Below, piece by piece: positions 36,529 through 45,340 of a stretch of 64,000 nucleotides of DNA. A program made the position numbers and the translations under genes. Within the stretch, counting starts at the first letter, position 1; every line of letters starts with the position of its first letter. The stretch spans positions 310,426 through 374,425 of the forward strand of contig JAIXHJ010000003.1 in assembly GCA_030145845.1 (NCBI GenBank), read 5' to 3'. This DNA is from Pseudomonadota bacterium. Its GTDB lineage: Bacteria > Pseudomonadota > Gammaproteobacteria > Pseudomonadales > Oceanobacteraceae. A model generated the notes under the pieces. That model was not told the DNA's origin. It ran no database searches and saw nothing but the letters and a program-made list of their open reading frames with translations.

Positions 36529-36794
36529 AAGGAACCTCTGAATAACTCTGCACAGCTCTGCGCGAATCTTTCCGGGCTGCAGAGCAGGGCGGCGAATGCA
36601 GGGAATGGCGCGCCCTTTTCAATTTCGCCAACGTCGCTATCCGGGCCGGAAAGTCGCGCCCTGCAGGGATGGCAGGCAACCCCTGACTCTGTGTCGCCGG
36701 TTCTTGCCAGAACCCGCTATGCCTGCAAACCGGCTTCGTGATTCAGAGCTTGCCTGCCACCCAGAGCGGGCACCGGGTTATTCAGATGTTCCTT
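36529..36794. mobile_element. MITE-like element with 17-bp terminal inverted repeats
   Basis: AAGGAACCTCTGAATAA at 36529-36545 and its near-perfect inverse TTATTCAGATGTTCCTT at 36778-36794 (16 of 17 match) bound a 266-bp non-coding stretch between the cyclophilin-like gene and leuA. The outer bases are TTAA on the left and TTAG on the right, both fitting a YTAR-type target, though they are not identical. No transposase is encoded, so it would be moved in trans. The parent IS is not in this window. Confidence 0.65.
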
Positions 36795-36839
36795 AGATTA
36801 TCAGAGGGACATGCTGGCTGCCCGCGCTTTTTCCATCCG

Positions 36840-38525
36840 TCAGGCAACCGCCTGACTGTCAATCATAGATTTATTAATAGTGTTCAGAATGGCATTCAGA
36901 CTGGCAGACAGAGTGTCCTCATCCTGCGCCGCCGCGGTAAAGCGTTTACCGTGGATACTGGCCTGAACAAAGGCCATGGCGCTGGCGTCCGAACCTTCCG
37001 ACAACGCCTGCTCGTCAAACTGAACCACCTGAATATCACTGCCGGTGGCCTTGTGCATGGCGTCGGCAAAGGCGCTGATTGCACCGCTGCCATGGCCGTG
37101 AATCAGTACCAGCCGGGAACCATCGTTGATGGACGCCTGCAGGTGATATTCGTTGCCCTGTTTATCCACCTGATAGCCGGCCAGTGAGTAGCGGCCTTCA
37201 GCCGGCATAAATTCACGGCGGAAAACGTCAACGATGTCAGCGGTGCTGAGTTCACCTTCGCGGCGCTCACTTTCAGCCTGAATCGGCTGGGCCAGTTCAA
37301 TCTGCATCCAGCGCGGCAGGGTGGCACCGATGGCCTGTTCAAGCAGGTAGCTGGCGCCGCCTTTGCCGGACTGGCTGTTGACCCGGATCACCGACTGATA
37401 ATTGCGGCCAAGGTCCTGCGGATCAATCGGCAGGTAGGCAACGTCCCATGGCTCATCGTCCGGCTGTTGGGCCAGACATTTGCGGATGGCATCCTGATGG
37501 CTGCCGGAGAAAGCGGTGTACACCAGTTCACCGACCCAGGGATGGCGCGGGTGGGTTTTGATGTTGGTACAGGCTTCCACGGTGGCAATAATGTCGTCGG
37601 CAATGCTGATGTCCAGCTGCGGGTCGATGCCCTGGCTGTAGAGGTTCATCGCCATGGTGACGATGTCCATATTGCCGGTGCGTTCACCGTTGCCGAGCAG
37701 GGTACCTTCAATCCGGTCTGCGCCGGCGAGCATGGCCATTTCCGCGGCGGCCACACCGCAGCCACGGTCATTGTGGGTGTGAATACTGATGACGAGGCTG
37801 TCGCGCTTATCCACGTTATCGCAGAACCATTCCACCTGATCGGCAAATACGTTCGGCATCGCGCTTTCCACCGTGGCCGGCAGATTGATGATGGCCTTGT
37901 TTTCAGGCGTCGGGCCCCAGACATCAATCACGGCATTACACACCGCGGTGGCGAATTCCACTTCGGTACCGGAAAAGCTTTCCGGTGAGTACTGGAATAC
38001 CCATTCGGTCTGCGGATATTTCTTTGCTACGTCCCGGACTTTGCGCGCACCGTTGACGGCGATATCAATGATGCCCTGTTGGCTGAGGCCAAAGACTTTT
38101 TCCCGCTGCACCGGTGATGTTGAGTTATAGACGTGCACAATGGCACGACGGGCGCCTTCGAGGGACTGATAAGTACGCTCAATCAGCTCATCACGGGCCT
38201 GAACCAGCACCTGAACCGTGACATCGTCAGGAATCTGATTTTCTTCGATGAGCCAGCGGACAAAGTCATAGTCCGGTTGCGAGGCTGCAGGGAAGCCGAC
38301 TTCGATCTCTTTGAAGCCCATCTTCACCAGCAGAGCCCACATGCGCTGCTTCTGTGCCACCGACATCGGTTCGATCAGCGCCTGGTTGCCGTCACGCAGG
38401 TCAACTGAGCACCATGCAGGGGCTGTGGTCAGTGTCTGGTCCGGCCAGCGGCGGTCGGCTTTGGCGACCGGGGTGAACGGACGGTATTTACGATGGTCGA
38501 AACGGGCGTTGGCAGAAGTGCTCAT
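36840..38525 (-). CDS. leuA: 2-isopropylmalate synthase
   Basis: LeuA condenses 2-oxoisovalerate with acetyl-CoA, the first step of leucine synthesis. The 561-aa long-form enzyme has the catalytic-barrel motifs WCSVDLRDGNQAL and IHTHNDRGCGVAAAE, the substrate-site GELVYTAFSGSHQDAI, and a C-terminal leucine-binding regulatory domain (YQVDKQGNEYHLQASINDGS). AAGGA at 38532-38536 is well spaced for the ATG at 38525 but directly abuts that at 38531, so 38525 is chosen. It is divergent from an Lrp-type regulator. Confidence 0.95.
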   Translation of the reverse strand: MSTSANARFDHRKYRPFTPVAKADRRWPDQTLTTAPAWCSVDLRDGNQALIEPMSVAQKQRMWALLVKMGFKEIEVGFPAASQPDYDFVRWLIEENQIPDDVTVQVLVQARDELIERTYQSLEGARRAIVHVYNSTSPVQREKVFGLSQQGIIDIAVNGARKVRDVAKKYPQTEWVFQYSPESFSGTEVEFATAVCNAVIDVWGPTPENKAIINLPATVESAMPNVFADQVEWFCDNVDKRDSLVISIHTHNDRGCGVAAAEMAMLAGADRIEGTLLGNGERTGNMDIVTMAMNLYSQGIDPQLDISIADDIIATVEACTNIKTHPRHPWVGELVYTAFSGSHQDAIRKCLAQQPDDEPWDVAYLPIDPQDLGRNYQSVIRVNSQSGKGGASYLLEQAIGATLPRWMQIELAQPIQAESERREGELSTADIVDVFRREFMPAEGRYSLAGYQVDKQGNEYHLQASINDGSRLVLIHGHGSGAISAFADAMHKATGSDIQVVQFDEQALSEGSDASAMAFVQASIHGKRFTAAAQDEDTLSASLNAILNTINKSMIDSQAVA

Positions 38526-38733
38526 GATCATTCCTTGCGATGATATTCAGCTGGTTAGCGATTTATTGCTCATCAGTCGGGTTGTTTCTCACTGTTGTTG
38601 TCCGGCTCTTGTGAAGCTGGCTGCCTGAGCGTTCCCGGGTGGGGAATGTCGGCTCTGGTCCTCGGACCGGCGGCGCAGACCGCTTTGGGATAGAAAGCGG
38701 AACTGGTTAACAGTATGTGCACAGTATATGCGT
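38526..38733 (-). promoter_or_regulatory. leuA 5' leader with hairpins
   Basis: On the minus strand this untranslated stretch can form CCGCTTT/AAAGCGG (38680-38700, 7-nt loop) and GGTC/GACC with a CGAG tetraloop (38657-38668). A possible -10 hexamer TATACT reads at 38728-38723 on the minus strand, without a good -35, as is common for activated promoters. No run of Leu codons typical of an attenuator peptide is present; only an 8-codon frame (MSNKSLTS) precedes leuA. Structured regulation is possible but unproven. Confidence 0.4.
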
Positions 38734-38782
38734 AATATGAGCAAATATGATTGCAAACTTGCTATTATATTCGGCTCATATT
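38734..38782. promoter_or_regulatory. Candidate Lrp-type operator between leuA and the regulator
   Basis: A perfect 9-bp inverted repeat, AATATGAGC at 38734-38742 and GCTCATATT at 38774-38782, has arm centres about 40 bp apart (close to four helical turns) in very A+T-rich DNA. Multiple in-phase sites of this sort are typical for Lrp/AsnC octamers. Its position between the divergent leuA and lrp-like genes supports regulation of both; binding is inferred. Confidence 0.5.
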
Positions 38783-38894
38783 GGTGTTTAATTTTAAAAA
38801 CAGACTCATTTAAGGCTTTTTTAGCCAAAAGAGATAAGTGGCTTGTAATGTCTGGGCTCCGGCCAGGGTTCAGGCCAGGACGGAGGAAGCGCAG

Positions 38895-39374
38895 GTGACC
38901 ACTGACAGGCCCAAGCTGGATCGTATCGATCTGCATATTCTTAAACTGCTGCAGGAAGACGGCAGCCTCAGCAATCTTGAGCTGGCCGATAAAGTCGGAC
39001 TGTCACCATCCCCCTGTTCACGCCGGGTCAAAGCACTGGAGGACAGTGGTCTGATTCAGGGTTACCGCGCGCATCTGGATGCCCGTGCACTGGGCCTGGA
39101 TCTGCTGGCGCTGATTTCCATCAGCATGGACCGCCATACCCCGGAACGTTTCGAGAACTTTGAAACAGCGCTGGCTGCCTGCCCGGAAGTGCTGGAGTGT
39201 TATCTGATCACCGGCCAGTCCGCTGACTATGTGGTGAAAGTAATCGTCCGTGATATGAACGCTTACCAGCAGTTCCTGCTCGGCACCCTGACCCGGATTG
39301 ATGGGGTGACCGGTGTGCATTCCAGCTTCGTGATGCGTAAGGTCGTTGACCGCACCGCGTTGCCACTGAGCTGA
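38895..39374 (+). CDS. Lrp/AsnC-family transcriptional regulator
   Basis: A 159-aa feast/famine regulator: N-terminal HTH (LDRIDLHILKLLQEDGSLSN, LADKVGLSPSPCSRRVKALE) and a C-terminal RAM effector domain (ECYLITGQSADYVVKVIVRD, GVTGVHSSFVMRKVV). The GTG at 38895 has a strong GGAGGAAG 5 nt upstream; an in-frame ATG at 38838 would add 19 non-conserved residues. Divergence from leuA suggests leucine- or branched-chain-responsive control, although it may be an Lrp paralogue with another ligand. Confidence 0.9.
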   Translation: MTTDRPKLDRIDLHILKLLQEDGSLSNLELADKVGLSPSPCSRRVKALEDSGLIQGYRAHLDARALGLDLLALISISMDRHTPERFENFETALAACPEVLECYLITGQSADYVVKVIVRDMNAYQQFLLGTLTRIDGVTGVHSSFVMRKVVDRTALPLS

Positions 39375-39508
39375 TCCCGCCAGCGCTGAAAATGCAACAG
39401 CGTCTCATTTATTGACCGGCTGTTTATCTGTTGGGCATTGTCTATACTGCTGATTAGCCCAGATTGGCCGGGATTCTCCGGCCATGTTAATCCGCATGAG
39501 GAATTGCC

Positions 39509-41134
39509 TTGTCCGCCGGCCGCCTGTCATCCATCGAGAGCAAACTGACGCTCTATGTGCTGCTGTTCAGCATCCTGTTCGGGGTGCTGTTCAGTGCGGT
39601 GCAGATCGGGGTGGATTACGCCGGTGAGAGCCGCCGCTTCTTCGAAAATACCGCCCAGCTGCTGGAGCGCCAGAGTGGCCCGGCGGCCTTATCCCTGTAT
39701 AACTACGACAACAGTACCATGCAGACCATCCTCGACAGTCTGCTGCTGAACCAGGCCATTGTGGCAGCAGCCATCGTGGAGGAGTCCACCGGCTTTGAAA
39801 AACGGGCCGGCCTCGGCCAGGAACAGCTGGCACAGAAGGGGCAGGCCTTTTATTACCGTGCGCAGAGTGTGTCGCTGCTGGAACCCAGTATTTACAGCCA
39901 TAACCACCGGCTGATCGGGCGGCTGGAAGTGTGGGTTGATACCCGTCTGACACGGCAGGGGTTTGAACGCCGTGCCATGCTCACCCTGGCACTGGATGTA
40001 CTGCGTAATGTGGCGCTGGCGGTGGTGCTGATTCTTGTGTTCCGCGTCCGCCTGACCCGCCCGGTCAAACGCCTGATGAACCGGTTAATGGAGATTGATC
40101 CGCGCAACCCGCAGCGTGGTTCGCTGGTGGTGGAAAAACCATTGCGCCATTCCGAGCTGGATGATCTGGTCAGTAAAATGAATACCCTGCTGCTGGCCAT
40201 GCAGCGTGAAATCGGTCAGCGTCAGGACGCGGAAAACCGCGTGCGTCAGCTGAATGAACAGCTGGAAGAAAAAGTCCGTGCCCGGACACAGGCGCTGCAC
40301 GACAGCAACAGCCAGCTGCAGAGCAGTATTGATGAGCTGCAGCGTACTCAGGATCTGTTACTGCAGGCGCAACGCATGGCATCGCTCGGGCATCTGGCTG
40401 CCGGGATGGCGCACGAAATCAATAATCCGATTGCGGTGGTGTATTCCAATATTGCCACCCTGAGTGAGTATCTGACCGAACTGATCCGCCTCGCTGATCA
40501 GTACCGCGAAGCCGAACATCAGATTGCCGATAAAGCACTGGTCACCGCACTGGTGGCCATGCGGCAGGATATTGATATGGATTTTGTGCGCGACGATGCC
40601 CCGGATCTGGTGCGTACCTCGAAACAGAGCCTCGAGCGGGTACGGAAAATCGTCAGTGAACTGAGAACCTTTGCCGACAGCGAAAACCAGCATAAAGAAA
40701 CAGTATCGCTGGATGACATTATGGACGAGGCCATCCGCGAACTGGATCTGAACAACAACCGCCGGGTGAATGTTTACCGTTATCTGCAGCAGCTGCCACA
40801 GGTGGTCTGTATTCCGGAACAGGTACGGCTGGTGTTCCGCAATATTCTGCACAATGCGCAGGATGCGATGCCGGAAGGCGGTACCATTGAAGTTGCCGGG
40901 GAAGTGCACGATGACTGGGTCGATGTGATGGTCAAGGACTCCGGCACCGGCATGAGCTCAGAAGATATGAGCTGTGCCATCAATCCATTCTTTACCCGCA
41001 AGGAAATCGGCGAAGGCACCGGGCTGGGGCTGACGGTGGCTTACAACATTATGGTGAATCATGGCGGTGAGCTGCATATCGACAGCAGCCCGGGCAAGGG
41101 CACCATGATCACCCTGCGTTTCCCGCGTCACTGA
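39509..41134 (+). CDS. Membrane sensor histidine kinase
   Basis: A 541-aa kinase with a first membrane helix (about 14-34), a periplasmic sensor domain (35-165), a second helix (about 165-182), a HAMP-like region, a long coiled coil (about 230-290), HisKA with H302 (AAGMAHEINNPIAVV) and HATPase (FRNILHNAQDAMPEGG, DSGTGMSSED, GEGTGLGLTVAYNI). The start is an unusual TTG at 39509 preceded by GAGGA. No response regulator is adjacent, so it is an orphan whose partner is elsewhere. The signal sensed is unknown. Confidence 0.87.
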   Translation: MSAGRLSSIESKLTLYVLLFSILFGVLFSAVQIGVDYAGESRRFFENTAQLLERQSGPAALSLYNYDNSTMQTILDSLLLNQAIVAAAIVEESTGFEKRAGLGQEQLAQKGQAFYYRAQSVSLLEPSIYSHNHRLIGRLEVWVDTRLTRQGFERRAMLTLALDVLRNVALAVVLILVFRVRLTRPVKRLMNRLMEIDPRNPQRGSLVVEKPLRHSELDDLVSKMNTLLLAMQREIGQRQDAENRVRQLNEQLEEKVRARTQALHDSNSQLQSSIDELQRTQDLLLQAQRMASLGHLAAGMAHEINNPIAVVYSNIATLSEYLTELIRLADQYREAEHQIADKALVTALVAMRQDIDMDFVRDDAPDLVRTSKQSLERVRKIVSELRTFADSENQHKETVSLDDIMDEAIRELDLNNNRRVNVYRYLQQLPQVVCIPEQVRLVFRNILHNAQDAMPEGGTIEVAGEVHDDWVDVMVKDSGTGMSSEDMSCAINPFFTRKEIGEGTGLGLTVAYNIMVNHGGELHIDSSPGKGTMITLRFPRH

Positions 41135-41293
41135 TTCTCCGTTATTTTGCCGGCGTTTTTCTTTCTGCTGCCGGCTGATAGTATTTCTGCACGACGGATC
41201 TGATAATAATAAGTGGAATTTCTTTATGTGTGCTGAGCATTTCCCCATGGTGGCAGGACGCAGCCCTGACTCAGCAGTGAGCGGAGGCCGCGG

Positions 41294-41929
41294 GTGAAAA
41301 GACTGTTTATTCTGGCGGCGCTGACCGGCGCGCTCTACATTCTGTTGTGGCCCCTGCATCCGTATCCTTTCAGTTATGCACTCAAGGCCACGCCGGTGAT
41401 TCTGCTGGGGGTGATGGCGCAGCAGTTACTGCATGGCCGTGAGCGCTGGCTGTACAGTCTGGCGCTGCTCGGTTCAGCGACCGGTGATATGTTTCTGGAT
41501 ATCGACCGCGTTACCTATCTGAAACCGGCGTTGATGGCCTTTTTGCTGACTCAGCTGGCGTATATCGTTTTATTTGCTGCCCGGCGCCGCCTGACTGCGG
41601 CACAGGGCAGCCGTTTCTGGCTGGTGCTCAGTCTGCCGCCACTGCTGGCGGTGCTGTTACTGTGGCAGTTTTATCCGGCGACCGGTGCCATGTGGCGGCC
41701 GGTAGTGATTTATGTGATCTGCCTGACGGCGATGACGGTACTGGCGCTCTTGTCCGGCGAGCGGATACTGGCAGCAGGCGGGGCATTATTTATGCTGGCG
41801 GATTCCCTGATTGGCGTGAATCGTTTCTGGTTTTCCTTTGAAAATTCAACACCGGTGATTGTCAGTATTTATATCACTGCCCAGTTGCTGATAGGCTATA
41901 GCCTTCTGCGCCCGTGGCGCAGAACCTGA
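41294..41929 (+). CDS. YhhN-family membrane protein (lysoplasmalogenase-like)
   Basis: A 211-aa protein with about eight membrane helices and the YhhN/TMEM86 signatures LLGSATGDMFLDID and GALFMLADSLIGVNRFW, whose Asp residues are the presumed catalytic centre. Eukaryotic TMEM86B hydrolyses lysoplasmalogens; the bacterial substrate is uncertain. The start is GTG at 41294 behind GCGGAGG. A hairpin with a T-rich tail follows at 41981. Confidence 0.82.
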   Translation: MKRLFILAALTGALYILLWPLHPYPFSYALKATPVILLGVMAQQLLHGRERWLYSLALLGSATGDMFLDIDRVTYLKPALMAFLLTQLAYIVLFAARRRLTAAQGSRFWLVLSLPPLLAVLLLWQFYPATGAMWRPVVIYVICLTAMTVLALLSGERILAAGGALFMLADSLIGVNRFWFSFENSTPVIVSIYITAQLLIGYSLLRPWRRT

Positions 41930-41980
41930 TGCCGGCGGATACCCTGTTATTGGCCGCGCCGGCAACGCAATGATTCATCC

Positions 41981-42007
41981 GCCCCGCAGTCAGCGGGGCT
42001 GTTTTCT
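41981..42007 (+). terminator. Rho-independent terminator upstream of yciH
   Basis: GCCCCGC (41981-41987) and GCGGGGC (41993-41999) form a stem with a 5-nt loop, followed by TGTTTTCTT. It ends only about 15 nt before the yciH ATG, so yciH must either start its message close by or be expressed by read-through. Confidence 0.75.
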
Positions 42008-42021
42008 TAACTGGATTCAAT

Positions 42022-42381
42022 ATGGCGAAGAAATCCTCCTCCGGTGGTCTGGTCTATTCCACCGAATTCGGCCGTGCCTGTCCTGAGTGTGGTCAGCCCA
42101 TCGATCAGTGCATCTGTGATGAAGCGCAGCTTCCGGCCGGTGATGGCATCGTGCGTGTCAGCCGCGAAAGCAAAGGCCGGGGTGGTAAAGTGGTGACGCT
42201 GGTCAGTGGTATTCCGCTGGTGGGTGCTGAGCTGAAAACCCTGGCCAAGGAACTGAAAAAGAAATGTGGTGTCGGTGGTGCGCTGAAAGACGGCATTGTC
42301 GAAATTCAGGGCGACCAGCGCGATCTGCTGGTCAGTGAACTCAGCAAACGGGGTTTTACCGTTAAAAAAGCAGGCGGTTAA
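42022..42381 (+). CDS. yciH: SUI1/eIF1-like translation factor YciH
   Basis: A 119-aa bacterial homologue of eIF1. The N-terminus carries a Cys pair motif (RACPECGQPIDQCIC), and the SUI1 fold follows with RESKGRGGKVVTLVSGIP, KKKCGVGGALKDG and EIQGDQRDLLVSELSKRGF. YciH is implicated in start-codon fidelity and stress translation in E. coli. kefF begins 5 nt after its stop. Confidence 0.92.
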   Translation: MAKKSSSGGLVYSTEFGRACPECGQPIDQCICDEAQLPAGDGIVRVSRESKGRGGKVVTLVSGIPLVGAELKTLAKELKKKCGVGGALKDGIVEIQGDQRDLLVSELSKRGFTVKKAGG

Positions 42382-42386
42382 TTACA

Positions 42387-42962
42387 GTGGCCAGAGCACT
42401 GATTGTTTATGCTCATCCCCGTCATCAGACATCCCGGGCAAACCGGGAGCTTCTTGAGGTGGTAAAAGACCTGCAGGAAGTCACCGTCCGTGACCTGTAC
42501 GAAGAGTATCCGGATTTTTTTATTGATGTTGCCTGCGAGCAGGAGCTGGTACGTCATCACGACATCATTATTTTTATGTTTCCCTTTTACTGGTACAGCG
42601 CGCCGTCCTTACTGAAGGAGTGGCAGGACCGGGTACTGGATTATGGTTTTGCCTTTGGCATCAATCATCAGTCACGCAAACCCGGGGATACCAACCGCAC
42701 CGACCTGAGCGGTAAAACCCTGTGGGTGGTGACGACCGCCGGTGGTCCGGCTAACGCCTTCAGCGAAAAAGGTATTCACCGTCATCCGCTGGAACATTTC
42801 CTGTTGCCTTATGCGCAGATTGCCAACCTGTGTGGCATGCGCTGGCAGCCGCCGCACATTATTTATCACGTGCGCCAGCTGACGCAGAATTATCTGCATC
42901 AGAAGGCGGAAGGTTTCCGGCAGAACCTGCTGACGCTGCTGCGGGAGGTGGACCATGCATGA
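42387..42962 (+). CDS. kefF: NAD(P)H oxidoreductase, KefF-like ancillary protein
   Basis: A 191-aa flavodoxin-like quinone reductase with ALIVYAHPRHQTSRANREL, the FMN-binding IIIFMFPFYWYSAPSLLKEW and VVTTAGGPANAFS. In E. coli, KefF is the cytosolic partner that is required for full activity of the glutathione-gated K+ efflux system KefC. Here its stop overlaps the start of the kefC gene by 8 nt, which supports that role. The start is GTG at 42387. Confidence 0.9.
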   Translation: MARALIVYAHPRHQTSRANRELLEVVKDLQEVTVRDLYEEYPDFFIDVACEQELVRHHDIIIFMFPFYWYSAPSLLKEWQDRVLDYGFAFGINHQSRKPGDTNRTDLSGKTLWVVTTAGGPANAFSEKGIHRHPLEHFLLPYAQIANLCGMRWQPPHIIYHVRQLTQNYLHQKAEGFRQNLLTLLREVDHA

Positions 42963-44790
42963 TTCCGGTCTGCTGACCCAGGCCTTTGTTTTCCTGCTGT
43001 CGGCGGTGGTAGCGGTACCGCTGGCCAAACGCGCGGGGCTGGGGTCGGTGCTGGGCTACCTGTGTGCGGGGGCTGTGATCGGTCCGTTCGGTTTTGCCTT
43101 TGTCGGTCAGAATGTGGATGGCGTGATGGCCTTTGCCGAATTCGGCGTGGTGCTGATGCTGTTTCTGATTGGTCTCGAACTCGACCCGTCGGTGCTCTGG
43201 CGTATGCGGGTGTCGGTGCTGGGGCTGGGGGGGCTGCAGGTGGTTATTACCAGTCTGCTGATTCTGGCCGCCGGGCTGGCGCTGGGGCTGGCATGGCAGG
43301 AAAGCCTGGCACTGGGCATGATTCTGTCGATGTCTTCCACCGCCATTGTGCTGCAGAGCATGAGTGAAAAATCGCAGCTGAAAACCGCCGCCGGGCAGTC
43401 GGCCTTTTCGGTTCTGCTGTTTCAGGATATGGCGGTGATTCCGATGCTGGCCATTCTGCCGCTGCTGGCAATGGATGGCTCACTGGTTGAGGCCACGGCG
43501 CACAGTGGTCTGTCCGGCTGGAAGAAAACCCTGCTGGTACTGGTGGTGGTGGCCGGTATTGTGGTGGTTGGCCGTCTGCTCAGCCGCTGGCTGTTCCGCA
43601 TTATTGCCGAGACCCGGCTGCGCGAAACCTTCACTGCCACGGCGCTGGTGCTGGTGGTGGGGATTGCCCTGCTGATGGAACAGGTCGGCCTGTCGCCGGC
43701 ACTGGGCACCTTCGTTGCCGGGGTGGTGCTGGCCAACAGTGAATACCGCCATGAACTGGAATCTGAAATTGAACCCTTTAAAGGACTGCTGCTGGCGGTG
43801 TTCTTTATTTCGGTCGGCGCCAGCATCGACTTCGCGTTACTGGCGGCCAAACCACTGCTGATTATCAGTCTGGTGCTGGCGCTGATGGGCGGCAAAATGC
43901 TGGTGCTGGCCATTCTGGGGCGGGTGTTCGGACTGCACGGTCAGAGCAATGCCATTTTTACCTTTGCGCTGGCGCAGGGCGGTGAATTTGCCTTTGTGCT
44001 GTTCACCTTTGCCACCAATAACAGCATCCTGCCGCCGTCGCTGGTGGAGCCGCTGGTGCTGGTGGTGGCGCTGTCGATGGTGATGACCCCGCTGCTGATG
44101 ACCGCCAATGAGCGCTGGATTCTGCCGCGCCTGTCGGGCAATAAAGCGCGCCGTGAACACGATGTCATCGACAGCGGTGATTCACGCGCGATTGTCGTTG
44201 GCTTCGGCCGCTTCGGCCAGATTATCGGCCGTCTGCTGCGCATGAACGGTTTCAATATCACGGTTCTGGAACACGACGCCACCCAGGTGGATACCGTACG
44301 GCGTTTCGGCCATCAGGTGTTTTTCGGTGATGCCGGGCGGCTGGATCTGCTGGAGTCTGCCGGCATCAGTCAGGCCGAACTGATCGTGATCGCCATTGAT
44401 GAACATTCGCGCGCGCTGCAGATTGTCAGCCTGGTGCGCCGCCATTATCCGCAGATCCGCATTCTCGCCCGTGCCCGGGCGCGCCGTCAGGCGGCGGAAC
44501 TGCTGCGCGCCGGTGCTGATCATGTTGAGCGTGAGACGTTCCGTTCAGCGCTGGCGCTGGGACGTGAAGCTCTGTGTGCCCTCGGTTACCGCGCCTATCT
44601 GGCACGCCGGGCGGCGGAAATTTTCCGTCACCGGGATGAGCTGAATGTGTATGAATTACGCGATGTGCTGGATGATGAAACGGCGTTCTTTAACCGTGCG
44701 CGGCAGCATGCTGAGGATCTGGAAAAGCTGATGCAGGAAGATATGCAGCTGGATACCGAAAGCCGCGAAAAAAGCTGGGGCCGGGATTAA
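42955..44790 (+). CDS. kefC: Glutathione-regulated K+/H+ antiporter KefB/KefC type
   Basis: A 611-aa CPA2 antiporter. About 12-13 membrane helices occupy residues 1-380 (including LGYLCAGAVIGPFGF, FLIGLELDPSVLW and the ion-site helix SVLLFQDMAVIPML). An RCK/TrkA-N NAD-binding domain follows (AIVVGFGRFGQIIGRLLRMN, FFGDAGRLDLLESAG) and then a C-terminal tail. It allows K+ efflux and cytoplasmic acidification that protect against electrophiles. It overlaps kefF, its regulatory partner. A hairpin (GGCCGGG/CCCGGCC, 44779-44797) spans the stop. Confidence 0.93.
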   Translation: MHDSGLLTQAFVFLLSAVVAVPLAKRAGLGSVLGYLCAGAVIGPFGFAFVGQNVDGVMAFAEFGVVLMLFLIGLELDPSVLWRMRVSVLGLGGLQVVITSLLILAAGLALGLAWQESLALGMILSMSSTAIVLQSMSEKSQLKTAAGQSAFSVLLFQDMAVIPMLAILPLLAMDGSLVEATAHSGLSGWKKTLLVLVVVAGIVVVGRLLSRWLFRIIAETRLRETFTATALVLVVGIALLMEQVGLSPALGTFVAGVVLANSEYRHELESEIEPFKGLLLAVFFISVGASIDFALLAAKPLLIISLVLALMGGKMLVLAILGRVFGLHGQSNAIFTFALAQGGEFAFVLFTFATNNSILPPSLVEPLVLVVALSMVMTPLLMTANERWILPRLSGNKARREHDVIDSGDSRAIVVGFGRFGQIIGRLLRMNGFNITVLEHDATQVDTVRRFGHQVFFGDAGRLDLLESAGISQAELIVIAIDEHSRALQIVSLVRRHYPQIRILARARARRQAAELLRAGADHVERETFRSALALGREALCALGYRAYLARRAAEIFRHRDELNVYELRDVLDDETAFFNRARQHAEDLEKLMQEDMQLDTESREKSWGRD

Positions 44791-44802
44791 CCCGGCCTGT
44801 GC

Positions 44803-45198
44803 TTACAGCACTTCCATATGGCGCGTCAGCTGTTCGCGGATATCATCCGGCACTGGCACTGACTGTTTGGCGTCGTGATCAAAATGCACCATCACGGCGC
44901 TGCCCTGAGCACCCATTTTGCCTTCCTGCCAGGCTTCATGATGAATGGTCATGGAGCTGTTACCCAGCTTGCTGACAAAGGTACGGATTTCCACTTCTTT
45001 GCCGTAAAACAGCTCGCCGACGTATTCCACTTCAATTTTGGCAATGATCAGGTGCCAGTCCTGCGGATTCAGATCCGGTGTAAACAGGCGGAACAACGGG
45101 GTTCTTGCCTCTTCAAACCAGACCGGCAGTACGGTGTTATTGATATGGCCGAGGGCATCGGTATCACCGAAACGGGGATTAATGGTTAAGGTCCACAT
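44803..45198 (-). CDS. Acyl-CoA thioesterase, hotdog fold (YbgC/4HBT-like)
   Basis: A 131-aa single hotdog-domain protein with the motif RFGDTDALGHINNTVLPVWF, whose Asp is the usual catalytic residue, plus IAKIEVEYVGELFYGKEVEI and SMTIHHEAWQ. It hydrolyses acyl-CoA thioesters of unknown chain length. The start at 45198 has AGGAG nine nt upstream; an in-frame codon at 45297 would add a non-conserved 33-aa extension. It is convergent with kefC. Confidence 0.88.
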   Translation of the reverse strand: MWTLTINPRFGDTDALGHINNTVLPVWFEEARTPLFRLFTPDLNPQDWHLIIAKIEVEYVGELFYGKEVEIRTFVSKLGNSSMTIHHEAWQEGKMGAQGSAVMVHFDHDAKQSVPVPDDIREQLTRHMEVL

Positions 45199-45340
45199 AA
45201 CTGACTCCTGTGTTATCAGCCCCGCAGTGTACGGGCAAAAGGCCATGTTTGTTAACACCGTTGCTGTCTGACCAAAGTCCTGTTGCCGGATTGTCATCTG
45301 CCGGGCTTAGTCTGCCTGCAGGGGCTGGCAGGGGGCCGAT

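Noticed and set aside
38590..38660. A glycine-riboswitch-like CTCAGGCA sequence in the leuA leader (minus strand)
   Set aside because: Only this octamer matches; the rest of the conserved aptamer core is missing and leuA is not a glycine gene.
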